64,000 nt of DNA, from contig NZ_SOFH01000008.1 of assembly GCF_004402495.1 (NCBI RefSeq), forward strand, positions 171,384 to 235,383, written 5' to 3'. A model generated the notes under the pieces. It was not told the origin of the DNA. It ran no database searches and saw nothing but the letters and a program-made list of their open reading frames with translations. The stretch's first letter is position 1. Each line of letters opens with the position of its first letter. Both the position numbers and the translations under genes were made by a program. Below, piece by piece: positions 35,271 to 42,349 of this stretch. The DNA is from Cryobacterium sp. HLT2-28. GTDB lineage: Bacteria > Actinomycetota > Actinomycetes > Actinomycetales > Microbacteriaceae.

Positions 35271-35411
35271 ACGTCCCGCGGGGCGCTCAGCGGCCCGGGT
35301 TACCCGTGCAGTCCACCGCTGACGCGGATAGGTGATGGTGACCGGCGTCGTCGAGTCGTCGGCCGGCACGGTGTCGGTCGGGACCGGATCTGTCACGTGC
35401 GGGAACAAAAC

Positions 35412-35473
35412 AGGCCGGACCCCGAAGGGCCCGGCCTGGTTCAACCGGACGGCACCGTGCAGGTGCCGTCCGG
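35412..35473 (-). terminator. Tandem terminator hairpins after rpsA
   Basis: Two hairpins in series after the rpsA stop. The first met by polymerase (35445-35473) has a 12-base perfect stem, CCGGACGGCACC with its complement, and a 5-base loop. The second (35412-35437) has an 11-base stem with one G/U pair and a UUCG tetraloop, followed by TGTTTTGTTCC, a proper U-rich tail. Confidence 0.85.
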
Positions 35474-35491
35474 CGGGGTGGAGATTCGCTG

Positions 35492-36949
35492 CTAGTTGGA
35501 GCTGGAGAGCTTCTCGCGCAGAGCGGCGAGGGCCTCGTCGTCCGCGAGGGTGCCGGCGCCGGCGGTCTCGCTGGAGAAGGAGGAACCTGCTGCGGACGGG
35601 ACATCGCCGGGGGCGATGATCTCGTCGTTGGCGGAGGCCACCTGCTTCTTGTGGGCTTCCCAGCGAGCCTGGGCTGCAGCGTAGTCCTGCTCCCACTTCT
35701 CGCGCTGGGTTTCGAAGCCTTCGCGCCACTCGTTGGTCTCCGGGTCGAAGCCCTCAGGGTACTTGTAGTTGCCCTGGTCGTCGTACTCGGTGAGCATTCC
35801 GTAGAGTGCCGGGTCGAACTCGGTGCCCTCGGGGTCGACACCCTCGTTGGCCTGCTTGAGGCTCAGCGAGATGCGGCGACGCTCGAGGTCGATGTCGATG
35901 ACCTTGACGAAGACCTCGTCGCCGACGGAGACGACCTGTTCGGCGAGCTCGACGTGCTTGCCGGAGAGCTCGGAGATGTGGACCAGGCCCTCGATGCCCT
36001 CGGCGACGCGAACGAACGCGCCGAACGGGACGAGCTTGGTGACCTTACCCGGTGCAACCTGGCCGATGGCGTGGGTGCGGGCGAAGACCTGCCACGGGTC
36101 CTCCTGCGTCGCCTTGAGCGACAGCGACACGCGCTCGCGCTCGAGGTCGACCTCGAGGATCTCGACGGTGACTTCCTGACCGACCTCGACGACCTCGCTG
36201 GCGTGCTCGATGTGCTTCCAGCTGAGCTCGGAGACGTGAACCAGACCGTCAACGCCGCCCAGGTCGACGAACGCACCGAAGTTGACGATCGACGAGACGA
36301 CGCCCTTGCGGACCTGTCCCTTCTGGAGGTTGTTGAGGAACGTGGTGCGGCTCTCGGACTGCGTCTGCTCGAGCAGGGCACGGCGGGACAGCACGACGTT
36401 GTTGCGGTTCTTGTCGAGTTCGAGGATCTTGGCCTCGATCTCCTGGCCCAGGTACGGGGTCAGGTCGCGAACGCGGCGCAGCTCGATGAGCGATGCGGGA
36501 AGGAAGCCACGGAGGCCGATGTCCACGATGAGGCCACCCTTGACAACCTCGATGACCGAACCGGTGACAACGCCATCCGACTCCTTGATCTTCTCGACGT
36601 CGCCCCATGCACGCTCGTACTGAGCGCGCTTCTTGGACAGGATGAGACGGCCTTCTTTGTCTTCCTTCTGAAGAACGAGGGCCTCAACCAGGTCGCCGAC
36701 CTTGACGACCTCAGAGGGGTCAACGTCGTGCTTGATGGAAAGTTCGCGGGAGGGGATGACACCCTCGGTCTTGTAGCCCACGTCGAGGAGAACCTCGTCG
36801 CGGTCGATCTTCACCACGGTGCCTTCGATGAGGTCGCCGTCGTTGAAGAATTTCAGAGTCTTTTCGACCGCGGCAAGAAAGTCTTCAGCAGATCCAATGT
36901 CGTTGATGGCGACCTGCTTGGGTGCCCGTTCGGTCGTTGCGATTGTCAT
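35492..36949 (-). CDS. rpsA: 30S ribosomal protein S1
   Basis: A 485-residue RNA-binding protein that helps load mRNA on the ribosome. Four S1 domains are readable: around EGTVVKIDRDEVLLDVGYKTEG, TGSVIEVVKGGLIVDIGLRG, KGVVSSIVNFGAFVDLGG and PGKVTKLVPFGAFVRVAEG, then an acidic, Ala-rich tail. This is the shorter actinobacterial type (E. coli has six domains). The ATG at 36949 (MTIATTERAP) is chosen; the upstream in-frame extension is not conserved. There is no close Shine-Dalgarno (GGAG lies 10 bases away). Confidence 0.96.
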   Translation of the reverse strand: MTIATTERAPKQVAINDIGSAEDFLAAVEKTLKFFNDGDLIEGTVVKIDRDEVLLDVGYKTEGVIPSRELSIKHDVDPSEVVKVGDLVEALVLQKEDKEGRLILSKKRAQYERAWGDVEKIKESDGVVTGSVIEVVKGGLIVDIGLRGFLPASLIELRRVRDLTPYLGQEIEAKILELDKNRNNVVLSRRALLEQTQSESRTTFLNNLQKGQVRKGVVSSIVNFGAFVDLGGVDGLVHVSELSWKHIEHASEVVEVGQEVTVEILEVDLERERVSLSLKATQEDPWQVFARTHAIGQVAPGKVTKLVPFGAFVRVAEGIEGLVHISELSGKHVELAEQVVSVGDEVFVKVIDIDLERRRISLSLKQANEGVDPEGTEFDPALYGMLTEYDDQGNYKYPEGFDPETNEWREGFETQREKWEQDYAAAQARWEAHKKQVASANDEIIAPGDVPSAAGSSFSSETAGAGTLADDEALAALREKLSSSN

Positions 36950-37026
36950 GTAGTAGTTGCTCCAGGATGGACATAGATCGGGCCACACGCAGAAAGGATT
37001 TCAGGGTTGCGCACCGCGCATGGCAG

Positions 37027-37056
37027 CGGATAGTTCGTCACAAACGTGACAGTCAA
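37027..37056 (-). promoter_or_regulatory. Putative rpsA promoter with a palindrome in the spacer
   Basis: On the minus strand TTGACT (37051-37056) and TATCCG (37027-37032) are 18 bases apart. GTCAC-GTTT-GTGAC, a short perfect inverted repeat, fills part of the spacer. It would give a leader of about 70 bases, fitting a regulated ribosomal-protein gene. Confidence 0.45.
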
Positions 37057-37103
37057 CCTTAGCTGTTTGCGGAGGGGCGCGGCAACTTCACTCGAACCGG
37101 CCG

Positions 37104-37137
37104 GAACCGGTGACGAGCCCGGTCTCGCCACCGGTTC
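37104..37137 (-). terminator. Terminator hairpin after the DUF885 gene
   Basis: A 14-base stem (GAACCGGTGACGAG against CTCGCCACCGGTTC, one G/U pair) and a 6-base loop, 7 bases after the stop. No U-tract. Confidence 0.65.
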
Positions 37138-37144
37138 GCAGGCC

Positions 37145-38821
37145 CTAACCGAGCATCGCCGAACGCAGCGTGTCGAGGCCGACCCCGCCGAGGTCCAGGG
37201 CCTTGCGGTGGAATTCCTTGATCGAGAACGCGTCGCCCTCCTTCTCACGGGAGGTGTCGCGCAGCTCTTCCCAGATCCGCTGGCCGACCTTGTAGGAGGG
37301 TGCCTGGCCGGGCCAGCCGAGGTAACGGTTGACCTCGAACTTCACGAAGCCGGCGTTCATGTTCACGTTCCGGCGGAGGAAGTCGAACGCGTAGTCCGCC
37401 GTCCACGGTCCGGAACCGTCCGGGAGCTGCTTCTCCAGGTGCACCCCGATGTCGAGCACGACGCGGGCGGCGCGCATCCGCTGCCCGTCGAGCATGCCGA
37501 GGCGGTCGGCCGGGTCGTCGAGGTAGCCGAGCTGTTCCATCAGGCGTTCGGCGTAGAGGGCCCAGCCCTCGGCGTGGCCCGAGGTGCCGGCCAGCTGACG
37601 GCGCCAGGTGTTCAGTTTGGCCCGGTTGTAGACGGCCTGGCCGATCTGCAGGTGGTGCCCGGGGATTCCCTCGTGGTAAACGGTGGTGAGTTCGCGCCAG
37701 GTGTCGAATTCGGTGACGCCGACGGGGACGGACCACCACATCCGGCCGGGGCGGGAGAAGTCGTCGGTGGGTCCGGTGTAGTAGATCCCGCCCTCCTGGG
37801 TGGGGGCGATCAGGCACTCGAGCCGTTTGATCTCGTCGGGGATGTCGAATTGGGTGCCGGAGAGTTCGGCCACGGCGCGGTCGCTGGTCTCCTGCATCCA
37901 CTTCTGCAGCGCCTCCGTGCCGTGCAGTTTGCGGCTCGGGTCGGTGTCGAGGTGGGCGATCGCCTCGAGCACGCTCGCGCCCGGCTTGATCTGGTCGGCG
38001 ATGCTCTCCTGCTCGGCGACCATCCGGGCCAGTTCCTCCACGCCCCAGTCGTAGGTCTCGTCGAGGTCGACGGTGGCGCCGAGGAAACGGCGGGACTGGA
38101 GCGCGTACAGCTCGCGGCCGACCGCGTCCTTCTCGGGTGCGGCGCCTTCCAGCGTGCCGCCGAGGAATTCGGCGAGCGTGCCGTAGGCAGCGGCGGCGGC
38201 GCGCGCCCCCGCGGCGAGGCCGGTGGCCAGCGAGGCCGGCAGGCTGCCGGATTCCAGGCTCGCCTCCGCGGCGAACCGGGCGAAGAAACCACCGTTCGCG
38301 GCGTGGCGTTTCGCCTGGCCGGCGACCTCGCGCACCTGGCGCCTGGCCGGCATGATCCCCTGGCGCATTCCCTCGCGGAGGGTCTGGAGATAGCCGTCCA
38401 TTGCCGCGGGGACACTGCCGAGGCGGGCGGCGATGTTCTCCCAGTCGTCGACGGTCCTGGTCGGCATCAGGTCGAAGATCTCGCGGATGCCCTGAGCCGG
38501 CGAGGCGATCACGTTCAGGTCCCGCAGCTGGAGTCCCGCGTCGTGGCTCTCCAGGTCGAGGGCGAGCGAGCTGCGCAGGTCGGTGCGGGTGACGACGTCG
38601 ACGTCGTCGGCGACTGGTGCCGCATCGAGGAGGGCGATGACCTTCTTCGCCTCGAGCCGGCGGCGCTCGTCGCCGGCGGGCGAGTAGTCCCCGAACCGGC
38701 CGTCGCCCTCGGTGCGGCCGATGTAGGTCCCCACCGTCGGGTCGAGGTCGACGAGGGTATCGACCCAGTCCTCGGCGATCCGGTCGATCGGGGTCGGAGT
38801 GCGCTGAAGCTCGTGTGTCAT
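37145..38821 (-). CDS. DUF885 domain-containing protein
   Basis: A 558-residue soluble protein covering the whole DUF885 family. The conserved block VYHEGIPGHHLQIGQAVYN contains a HEGxPGHH motif resembling a metal-binding peptidase site, and a second conserved stretch is GWALYAERLMEQLGYL. Related proteins have been suggested to be metallopeptidases, but the substrate is unknown. No signal peptide. It follows the histidine kinase by 9 bases, and a TAGGCT -10 overlapping the kinase stop lies 6 bases before its ATG, so it may also be transcribed alone as a leaderless mRNA. Confidence 0.9.
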   Translation of the reverse strand: MTHELQRTPTPIDRIAEDWVDTLVDLDPTVGTYIGRTEGDGRFGDYSPAGDERRRLEAKKVIALLDAAPVADDVDVVTRTDLRSSLALDLESHDAGLQLRDLNVIASPAQGIREIFDLMPTRTVDDWENIAARLGSVPAAMDGYLQTLREGMRQGIMPARRQVREVAGQAKRHAANGGFFARFAAEASLESGSLPASLATGLAAGARAAAAAYGTLAEFLGGTLEGAAPEKDAVGRELYALQSRRFLGATVDLDETYDWGVEELARMVAEQESIADQIKPGASVLEAIAHLDTDPSRKLHGTEALQKWMQETSDRAVAELSGTQFDIPDEIKRLECLIAPTQEGGIYYTGPTDDFSRPGRMWWSVPVGVTEFDTWRELTTVYHEGIPGHHLQIGQAVYNRAKLNTWRRQLAGTSGHAEGWALYAERLMEQLGYLDDPADRLGMLDGQRMRAARVVLDIGVHLEKQLPDGSGPWTADYAFDFLRRNVNMNAGFVKFEVNRYLGWPGQAPSYKVGQRIWEELRDTSREKEGDAFSIKEFHRKALDLGGVGLDTLRSAMLG

Positions 38822-38827
38822 GGCCCG

Positions 38828-38833
38828 AGCCTA
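38828..38833 (-). promoter_or_regulatory. Putative -10 of the DUF885 gene, overlapping the kinase stop
   Basis: TAGGCT on the minus strand, 6 bases before the ATG at 38821; its TAG is the stop codon of the histidine kinase. The same hexamer and spacing precede polA. Confidence 0.45.
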
Positions 38834-40186
38834 GGACACCGGGGACCGCGCCGTCTTCCCCCCGATCGGCAGGGTCACCACGAACCGCGCGCCCGGCCGG
38901 TGAAGCGGGTCGATCACGATCGCCCCGCCGTGGGCGGCGACGATCTCCCTGGCGATGGCCAGGCCCAGGCCGCTGCCGCCTTGGGACCGGGCCTCGTCGA
39001 CCCGGGCGAACCGTTCGAAGACGCGGCCCTGCTCTGCGGCCGGGATTCCCGGTCCGTCGTCCGCGACGGTCAGTTCGGCCTGGCCGCCGACCTCGCGCAG
39101 GCTGACCACGATCTGGGGGCCGCCGTGCTGCGCCGCGTTGTCGAGCAGGTTGCGCACCACCCGGGCGAGCCGGTCGCGGTTCCCCCGGACCTGGGCACCG
39201 GACACCCGGCTGACGTCGACCGAGACCGATTCGGTGCCGCGCATCCGGCATGCCTCGGCCATCACGACGTCGTCGAGGTCGACGAGGTCGCCCACGCGTG
39301 GTTCCTGCGCGTTGTCGGCGCGGGCGAGCAGGAGCAGGTCGTCGATCAGCCGTTGCAGGGTGTCGGCCTCGTCGAGCACGCTCTGCCGGGTGGCTGCGGC
39401 GTCCGCCTCCTCGGGGTGCGCCCGATCGACCTCGAGCTGGGCGCGAATGCGGGCCAGCGGCGTGCGGAGCTCGTGCGACGCGTCCGCAACGAAGCGCCGC
39501 TGCCGGGTGTCGGCCGTTTCCACCCGTTCGAGCATCTCGTTCATGGTGCGCGCGAGCCGGGCGATCTCATCCTGGGTCTTCGGTTCGGGCACCTTCCGGT
39601 TCAGGGTGGAGCCGGACACGCCCGCCACCCGGCGGCGAATGGCCTCGACCGGTCGGAGGACCCGACCAACCAGCAGCCAGACCACTACCGCGAGGAGCAG
39701 TGACGCGGCGGGAACCGCGATCAGCAGGCCCCTGAGGAGAGTGTCGACGCTGTCCTGCACGTCGTCCAGGGGTGTGCCTACGAGCACGCGGAGGCCGTTC
39801 CTGGTCGTGGCGAGCAGCCGGAAGTCCGGGCCGGGACTGGACCGCATGGTCTGGAATCCGTCGCCGGATCCGGGGCTTCCGGCCAGTCTGGCGTCGGCGA
39901 GGGAGTGGGCGGTGGCGGCGATCTCCCGGCCGGCGGCATCCGTGACCCTGGCGAAGGATTCGTCGTCACCCTGGCCGGAGATGACGGCCGGCAGCGTTCC
40001 GGCGTCGACGATGGCGATGATCGCCCTGCTGTGTCGGCGCAGGTTCTCGTCGACGTTGTCGGTCAACACCGACCGTTGGGCGGTGACGAGGGCCCCGCCG
40101 GTGGCGACCAGGACGACGAGCACGGCGAAGGTCGCTGCGGCGGTGATCCGCCAGCGCACACTGCCGATCAGCCAGGTCGCCCGCAC
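38831..40186 (-). CDS. Sensor histidine kinase of a two-component system
   Basis: A 451-residue membrane kinase: transmembrane segment at about 13-34, outer sensor region about 35-150, second segment about 153-175, HAMP, then HisKA with phospho-His238 in DASHELRTPLARI. The ATPase domain has the N box NLLDNAAQH and G boxes DDGPGIP and GSGLGLAIA. It starts with GTG at 40186, 9 bases after the response regulator. Signal unknown; the neighbouring PepSY protein and lipoprotein suggest an envelope stimulus. Confidence 0.94.
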   Translation of the reverse strand: MRATWLIGSVRWRITAAATFAVLVVLVATGGALVTAQRSVLTDNVDENLRRHSRAIIAIVDAGTLPAVISGQGDDESFARVTDAAGREIAATAHSLADARLAGSPGSGDGFQTMRSSPGPDFRLLATTRNGLRVLVGTPLDDVQDSVDTLLRGLLIAVPAASLLLAVVVWLLVGRVLRPVEAIRRRVAGVSGSTLNRKVPEPKTQDEIARLARTMNEMLERVETADTRQRRFVADASHELRTPLARIRAQLEVDRAHPEEADAAATRQSVLDEADTLQRLIDDLLLLARADNAQEPRVGDLVDLDDVVMAEACRMRGTESVSVDVSRVSGAQVRGNRDRLARVVRNLLDNAAQHGGPQIVVSLREVGGQAELTVADDGPGIPAAEQGRVFERFARVDEARSQGGSGLGLAIAREIVAAHGGAIVIDPLHRPGARFVVTLPIGGKTARSPVS

Positions 40187-40195
40187 TGCGCCTGC

Positions 40196-40894
40196 CTATC
40201 GAGCCTCGGGGCTGCGTGGCCCCGTGCCTGCAGCCAGCCGATAGCCCGCACCGCGCAGGGTCTCGATCGTGGCGTGACATTCGTGGTGTTCGAGCTTTCG
40301 GCGCAGTCGGGCGACGTACACCTCGACGATGTTGGGGTCGCCGTCGAAGTCGTCGCTCCACACGCCGTCCAGGATGTGCTGTTTGGACAGCACCTGGCCG
40401 GCCCGGTGCACCAGGAAGTGCAGCACGTCGAACTCGCGGGAAGTGACCGTGAGCTCCGTCTCTCCGACCCACACGCGGTGGTAGAGCGGATCGATCCGGA
40501 GGTCGGCGACCCGGCTCGGCGGCGGAGTCGCCGAGCCGCTCCGCCGGATCAGGGCGTGCAGGCGCGCCACGAGCACGGGGAAGGAAAACGGCTTCACCAG
40601 ATAATCGTCCGCGCCGGTGTCCAGAGCCTCGGCCTCGTCGAGGTCACCGTCCTTCGCGGTGAGCATGAGAATGGGTGTCCAGTTGTCGACCGCGCGGAGG
40701 TCGGCGCAGACCAGGAACCCATTCCGGCCCGGCATCATGATGTCCAGGACGATGGCGTCGTAGCTGCCCTCGCTCGCTCGCCAGAGTCCGTCGATTCCGT
40801 TGCGTTCGACGTCCACAATGAACCCCTCGGCGCGGAGGCCGCGCCCGACGGCGGCCGTGATCTTCTCATCGTCGTCGACCAGGAGCACTTTCAT
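40196..40894 (-). CDS. OmpR-family response regulator
   Basis: A 232-residue regulator with a receiver domain (acidic cluster VDDDE, phospho-acceptor Asp51 in IVLDIMMPGRNG, Lys in YLVKPFSFP) and a winged-helix DNA-binding domain (LTVTSREFDVLHFLV, IVEVYVARLRRKLE). Proteins of this type bind tandem direct half-sites about 10-11 bases apart, exactly what is found upstream of the PepSY gene. Partner kinase follows by 9 bases. Confidence 0.95.
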   Translation of the reverse strand: MKVLLVDDDEKITAAVGRGLRAEGFIVDVERNGIDGLWRASEGSYDAIVLDIMMPGRNGFLVCADLRAVDNWTPILMLTAKDGDLDEAEALDTGADDYLVKPFSFPVLVARLHALIRRSGSATPPPSRVADLRIDPLYHRVWVGETELTVTSREFDVLHFLVHRAGQVLSKQHILDGVWSDDFDGDPNIVEVYVARLRRKLEHHECHATIETLRGAGYRLAAGTGPRSPEAR

Positions 40895-40919
40895 GGGACG
40901 CCCTTCCTGCCGGATCCTT

Positions 40920-40948
40920 CCGGGCGGCCGCCGGCTGCGGCCGCCCGG
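40920..40948 (-). terminator. Hairpin between PepSY gene and response regulator
   Basis: A perfect 12-base stem (CCGGGCGGCCGC and complement) with a 5-base loop, 17 bases after the PepSY stop and 25 before the regulator start. No U-tract. Probably reduces or processes read-through, so that PepSY is made in excess over the two-component pair. Confidence 0.55.
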
Positions 40949-40965
40949 TGAAGTACGGCTTCGGC

Positions 40966-41298
40966 TCAGCCCTCGGCGCCGCCCTTCGGCACCAGGACCA
41001 CCTGGAATGCCCGGTCAAGCTGCACATCGACTTCGGTGCCGTCGTCGAAGGTCACTTCGACCTCATAGTAGCTCTCCTCGTCGCCGACCTCGGTCTCGGT
41101 GACCCGGCCTTGACCGGTCTCGGCCAGGGCCGCCGCGCTCGCCTGGGCGAGTGCCGGGCCGGTGATGGCCGTCTCCGAGTCGCCGGGTCCGGTGTCCGCG
41201 GCGTTCGCGGCCGGGAGGGCACCCACCACACCGAGGCCAGCCAGAGTGGCGAGTCCTGCGATGGCTGCCTTGTGGGTCGTCTTCATCTTCTTCTTCAT
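40966..41298 (-). CDS. Small secreted PepSY-like protein
   Basis: A 110-residue precursor with a clear signal peptide: MKKKMKTTHK, hydrophobic AAIAGLATLAGLGVVGAL and cleavage after ANA (about residue 33). The mature domain ends in a PepSY-like repeat, YYEVEVTFDDGTEVDVQLDR. ATG 41298 has AGGAGAAGCC in front. PepSY domains often inhibit or modulate proteases or act as envelope sensors; it is first in the operon PepSY-regulator-kinase-DUF885, so it is a good candidate signal partner. Confidence 0.85.
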   Translation of the reverse strand: MKKKMKTTHKAAIAGLATLAGLGVVGALPAANAADTGPGDSETAITGPALAQASAAALAETGQGRVTETEVGDEESYYEVEVTFDDGTEVDVQLDRAFQVVLVPKGGAEG

Positions 41299-41363
41299 GG
41301 CTTCTCCTTGCCTGTTGGATCGAGCGCGCGTCGCCCGATCCCGATCACGGTAGGAGACGGATG

Positions 41364-41422
41364 CTGACTCCACCCTGAACGATGCCCGGGCGTCGATTCG
41401 CGATCGTTCAGGGTGGGTTCAG
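41364..41422. promoter_or_regulatory. Symmetric operator with four GTTCAG half-sites between PepSY and lipoprotein genes
   Basis: The right arm 41406-41422 reads GTTCAGGGTGGGTTCAG: two GTTCAG half-sites exactly 11 bases apart. The left arm 41364-41380 is its reverse complement at 15 of 17 positions, with the inner 14 bases (41370-41383 against 41403-41416) a perfect inverted repeat. Each arm faces one of the two divergent genes. Tandem half-sites at about one helical turn are the binding mode of OmpR-family regulators; the regulator at 40196-40894 is the obvious candidate. Confidence 0.7.
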
Positions 41423-41509
41423 AACCGACGGCGCACGCTGGGTGTCGGCGGGACGCATCCGTGCCGCCCCATCGACGCAAACCGATGACAACGCTTAGAG
41501 GAGGCCGTA

Positions 41510-42334
41510 ATGAAGGAAGAAACGAACCGGGCCCGGCGCCCCCTCGCCGTTCTCGCCGCCCTCGGTGGCACCGCGGTGCTGCTGTCGGCCTGCTCGACGA
41601 TCGTCGGGACCACCGAGCCGACGGCGACCGGGCGCGACCGGGCGCTGCCCCTGGGCAGCGAGAAGGTGACGCTCGACCCGAAGGATTTCTCGGTCGAGAT
41701 CACCAACCGGTACTGGCCGATGAAGCCGGGAACCCGGTGGACCTACCGGGAGAGCGACGGCAGTGGTGGCGTCCTCGATGTTGTCGTCACCGTGACCGGC
41801 GACACCAGGAAGATCGCGAACGGCGTCACGGCGCGGGTGGTGCGGGACACGGTGTCCCAGGGCGGGGCGATCGTCGAGGACACCATCGACTGGTACGCCC
41901 AGGACTCGCAAGGGGCGATCTGGTACCTCGGCGAGCAGACGGCCGAGTTCGAGAACGGCGTGGTCACCTCCACCGCCGGGTCGTTCGAGGCCGGGGTCGA
42001 CGGTGCGCAACCGGGGATCGTCCTCCCGGCCGAGCCGCTGCCCGGCCAGAAATACCGGCAGGAATTCTACCGGGGCCAGGCCGAGGACAACGGTGAGGTC
42101 GTCAGCGTCACGGAGATGGCCACCGTCCCCCTGGGACACTTCACTGAGGTGCTGCTCACCCGGGACACGATCACGATCGAACCGGATGTGCTGCAGTACA
42201 AGCTGTACGCGCCGGGCGTCGGCCCGGTGCTGATCCTGGACGTGGCGGGCCCGTCTGCCGGTCGCGAGGAACTGATCAGCGTGACGGTGGTGCCGTCGGA
42301 CACCGGAACGGGGCCGCTGGGCGAACCGCGGTAG
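41510..42334 (+). CDS. Lipoprotein of unknown function, divergent from the PepSY gene
   Basis: A 274-residue precursor with signal peptide and lipobox VLLSAC (Cys28). The mature part begins after a Thr/Pro-rich linker with NRYWPMKPGTRWTYRESDG and continues as a beta-rich domain (DTIDWYAQDSQGAIWYLGE, EAGVDGAQPGIVLPAEPLPGQKYRQEFY). I do not recognise an enzymatic motif. SD GAGGAGG precedes the ATG. The shared operator with the two-component operon suggests it is a member of that regulon. Confidence 0.88.
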   Translation: MKEETNRARRPLAVLAALGGTAVLLSACSTIVGTTEPTATGRDRALPLGSEKVTLDPKDFSVEITNRYWPMKPGTRWTYRESDGSGGVLDVVVTVTGDTRKIANGVTARVVRDTVSQGGAIVEDTIDWYAQDSQGAIWYLGEQTAEFENGVVTSTAGSFEAGVDGAQPGIVLPAEPLPGQKYRQEFYRGQAEDNGEVVSVTEMATVPLGHFTEVLLTRDTITIEPDVLQYKLYAPGVGPVLILDVAGPSAGREELISVTVVPSDTGTGPLGEPR

Positions 42335-42349
42335 GGCAGGTGGGCCCGG

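Noticed and set aside
37046..39703. Plus-strand open reading of about 885 codons opposite DUF885 and the kinase
   Set aside because: Shadow of two genes with clear family motifs on the other strand.
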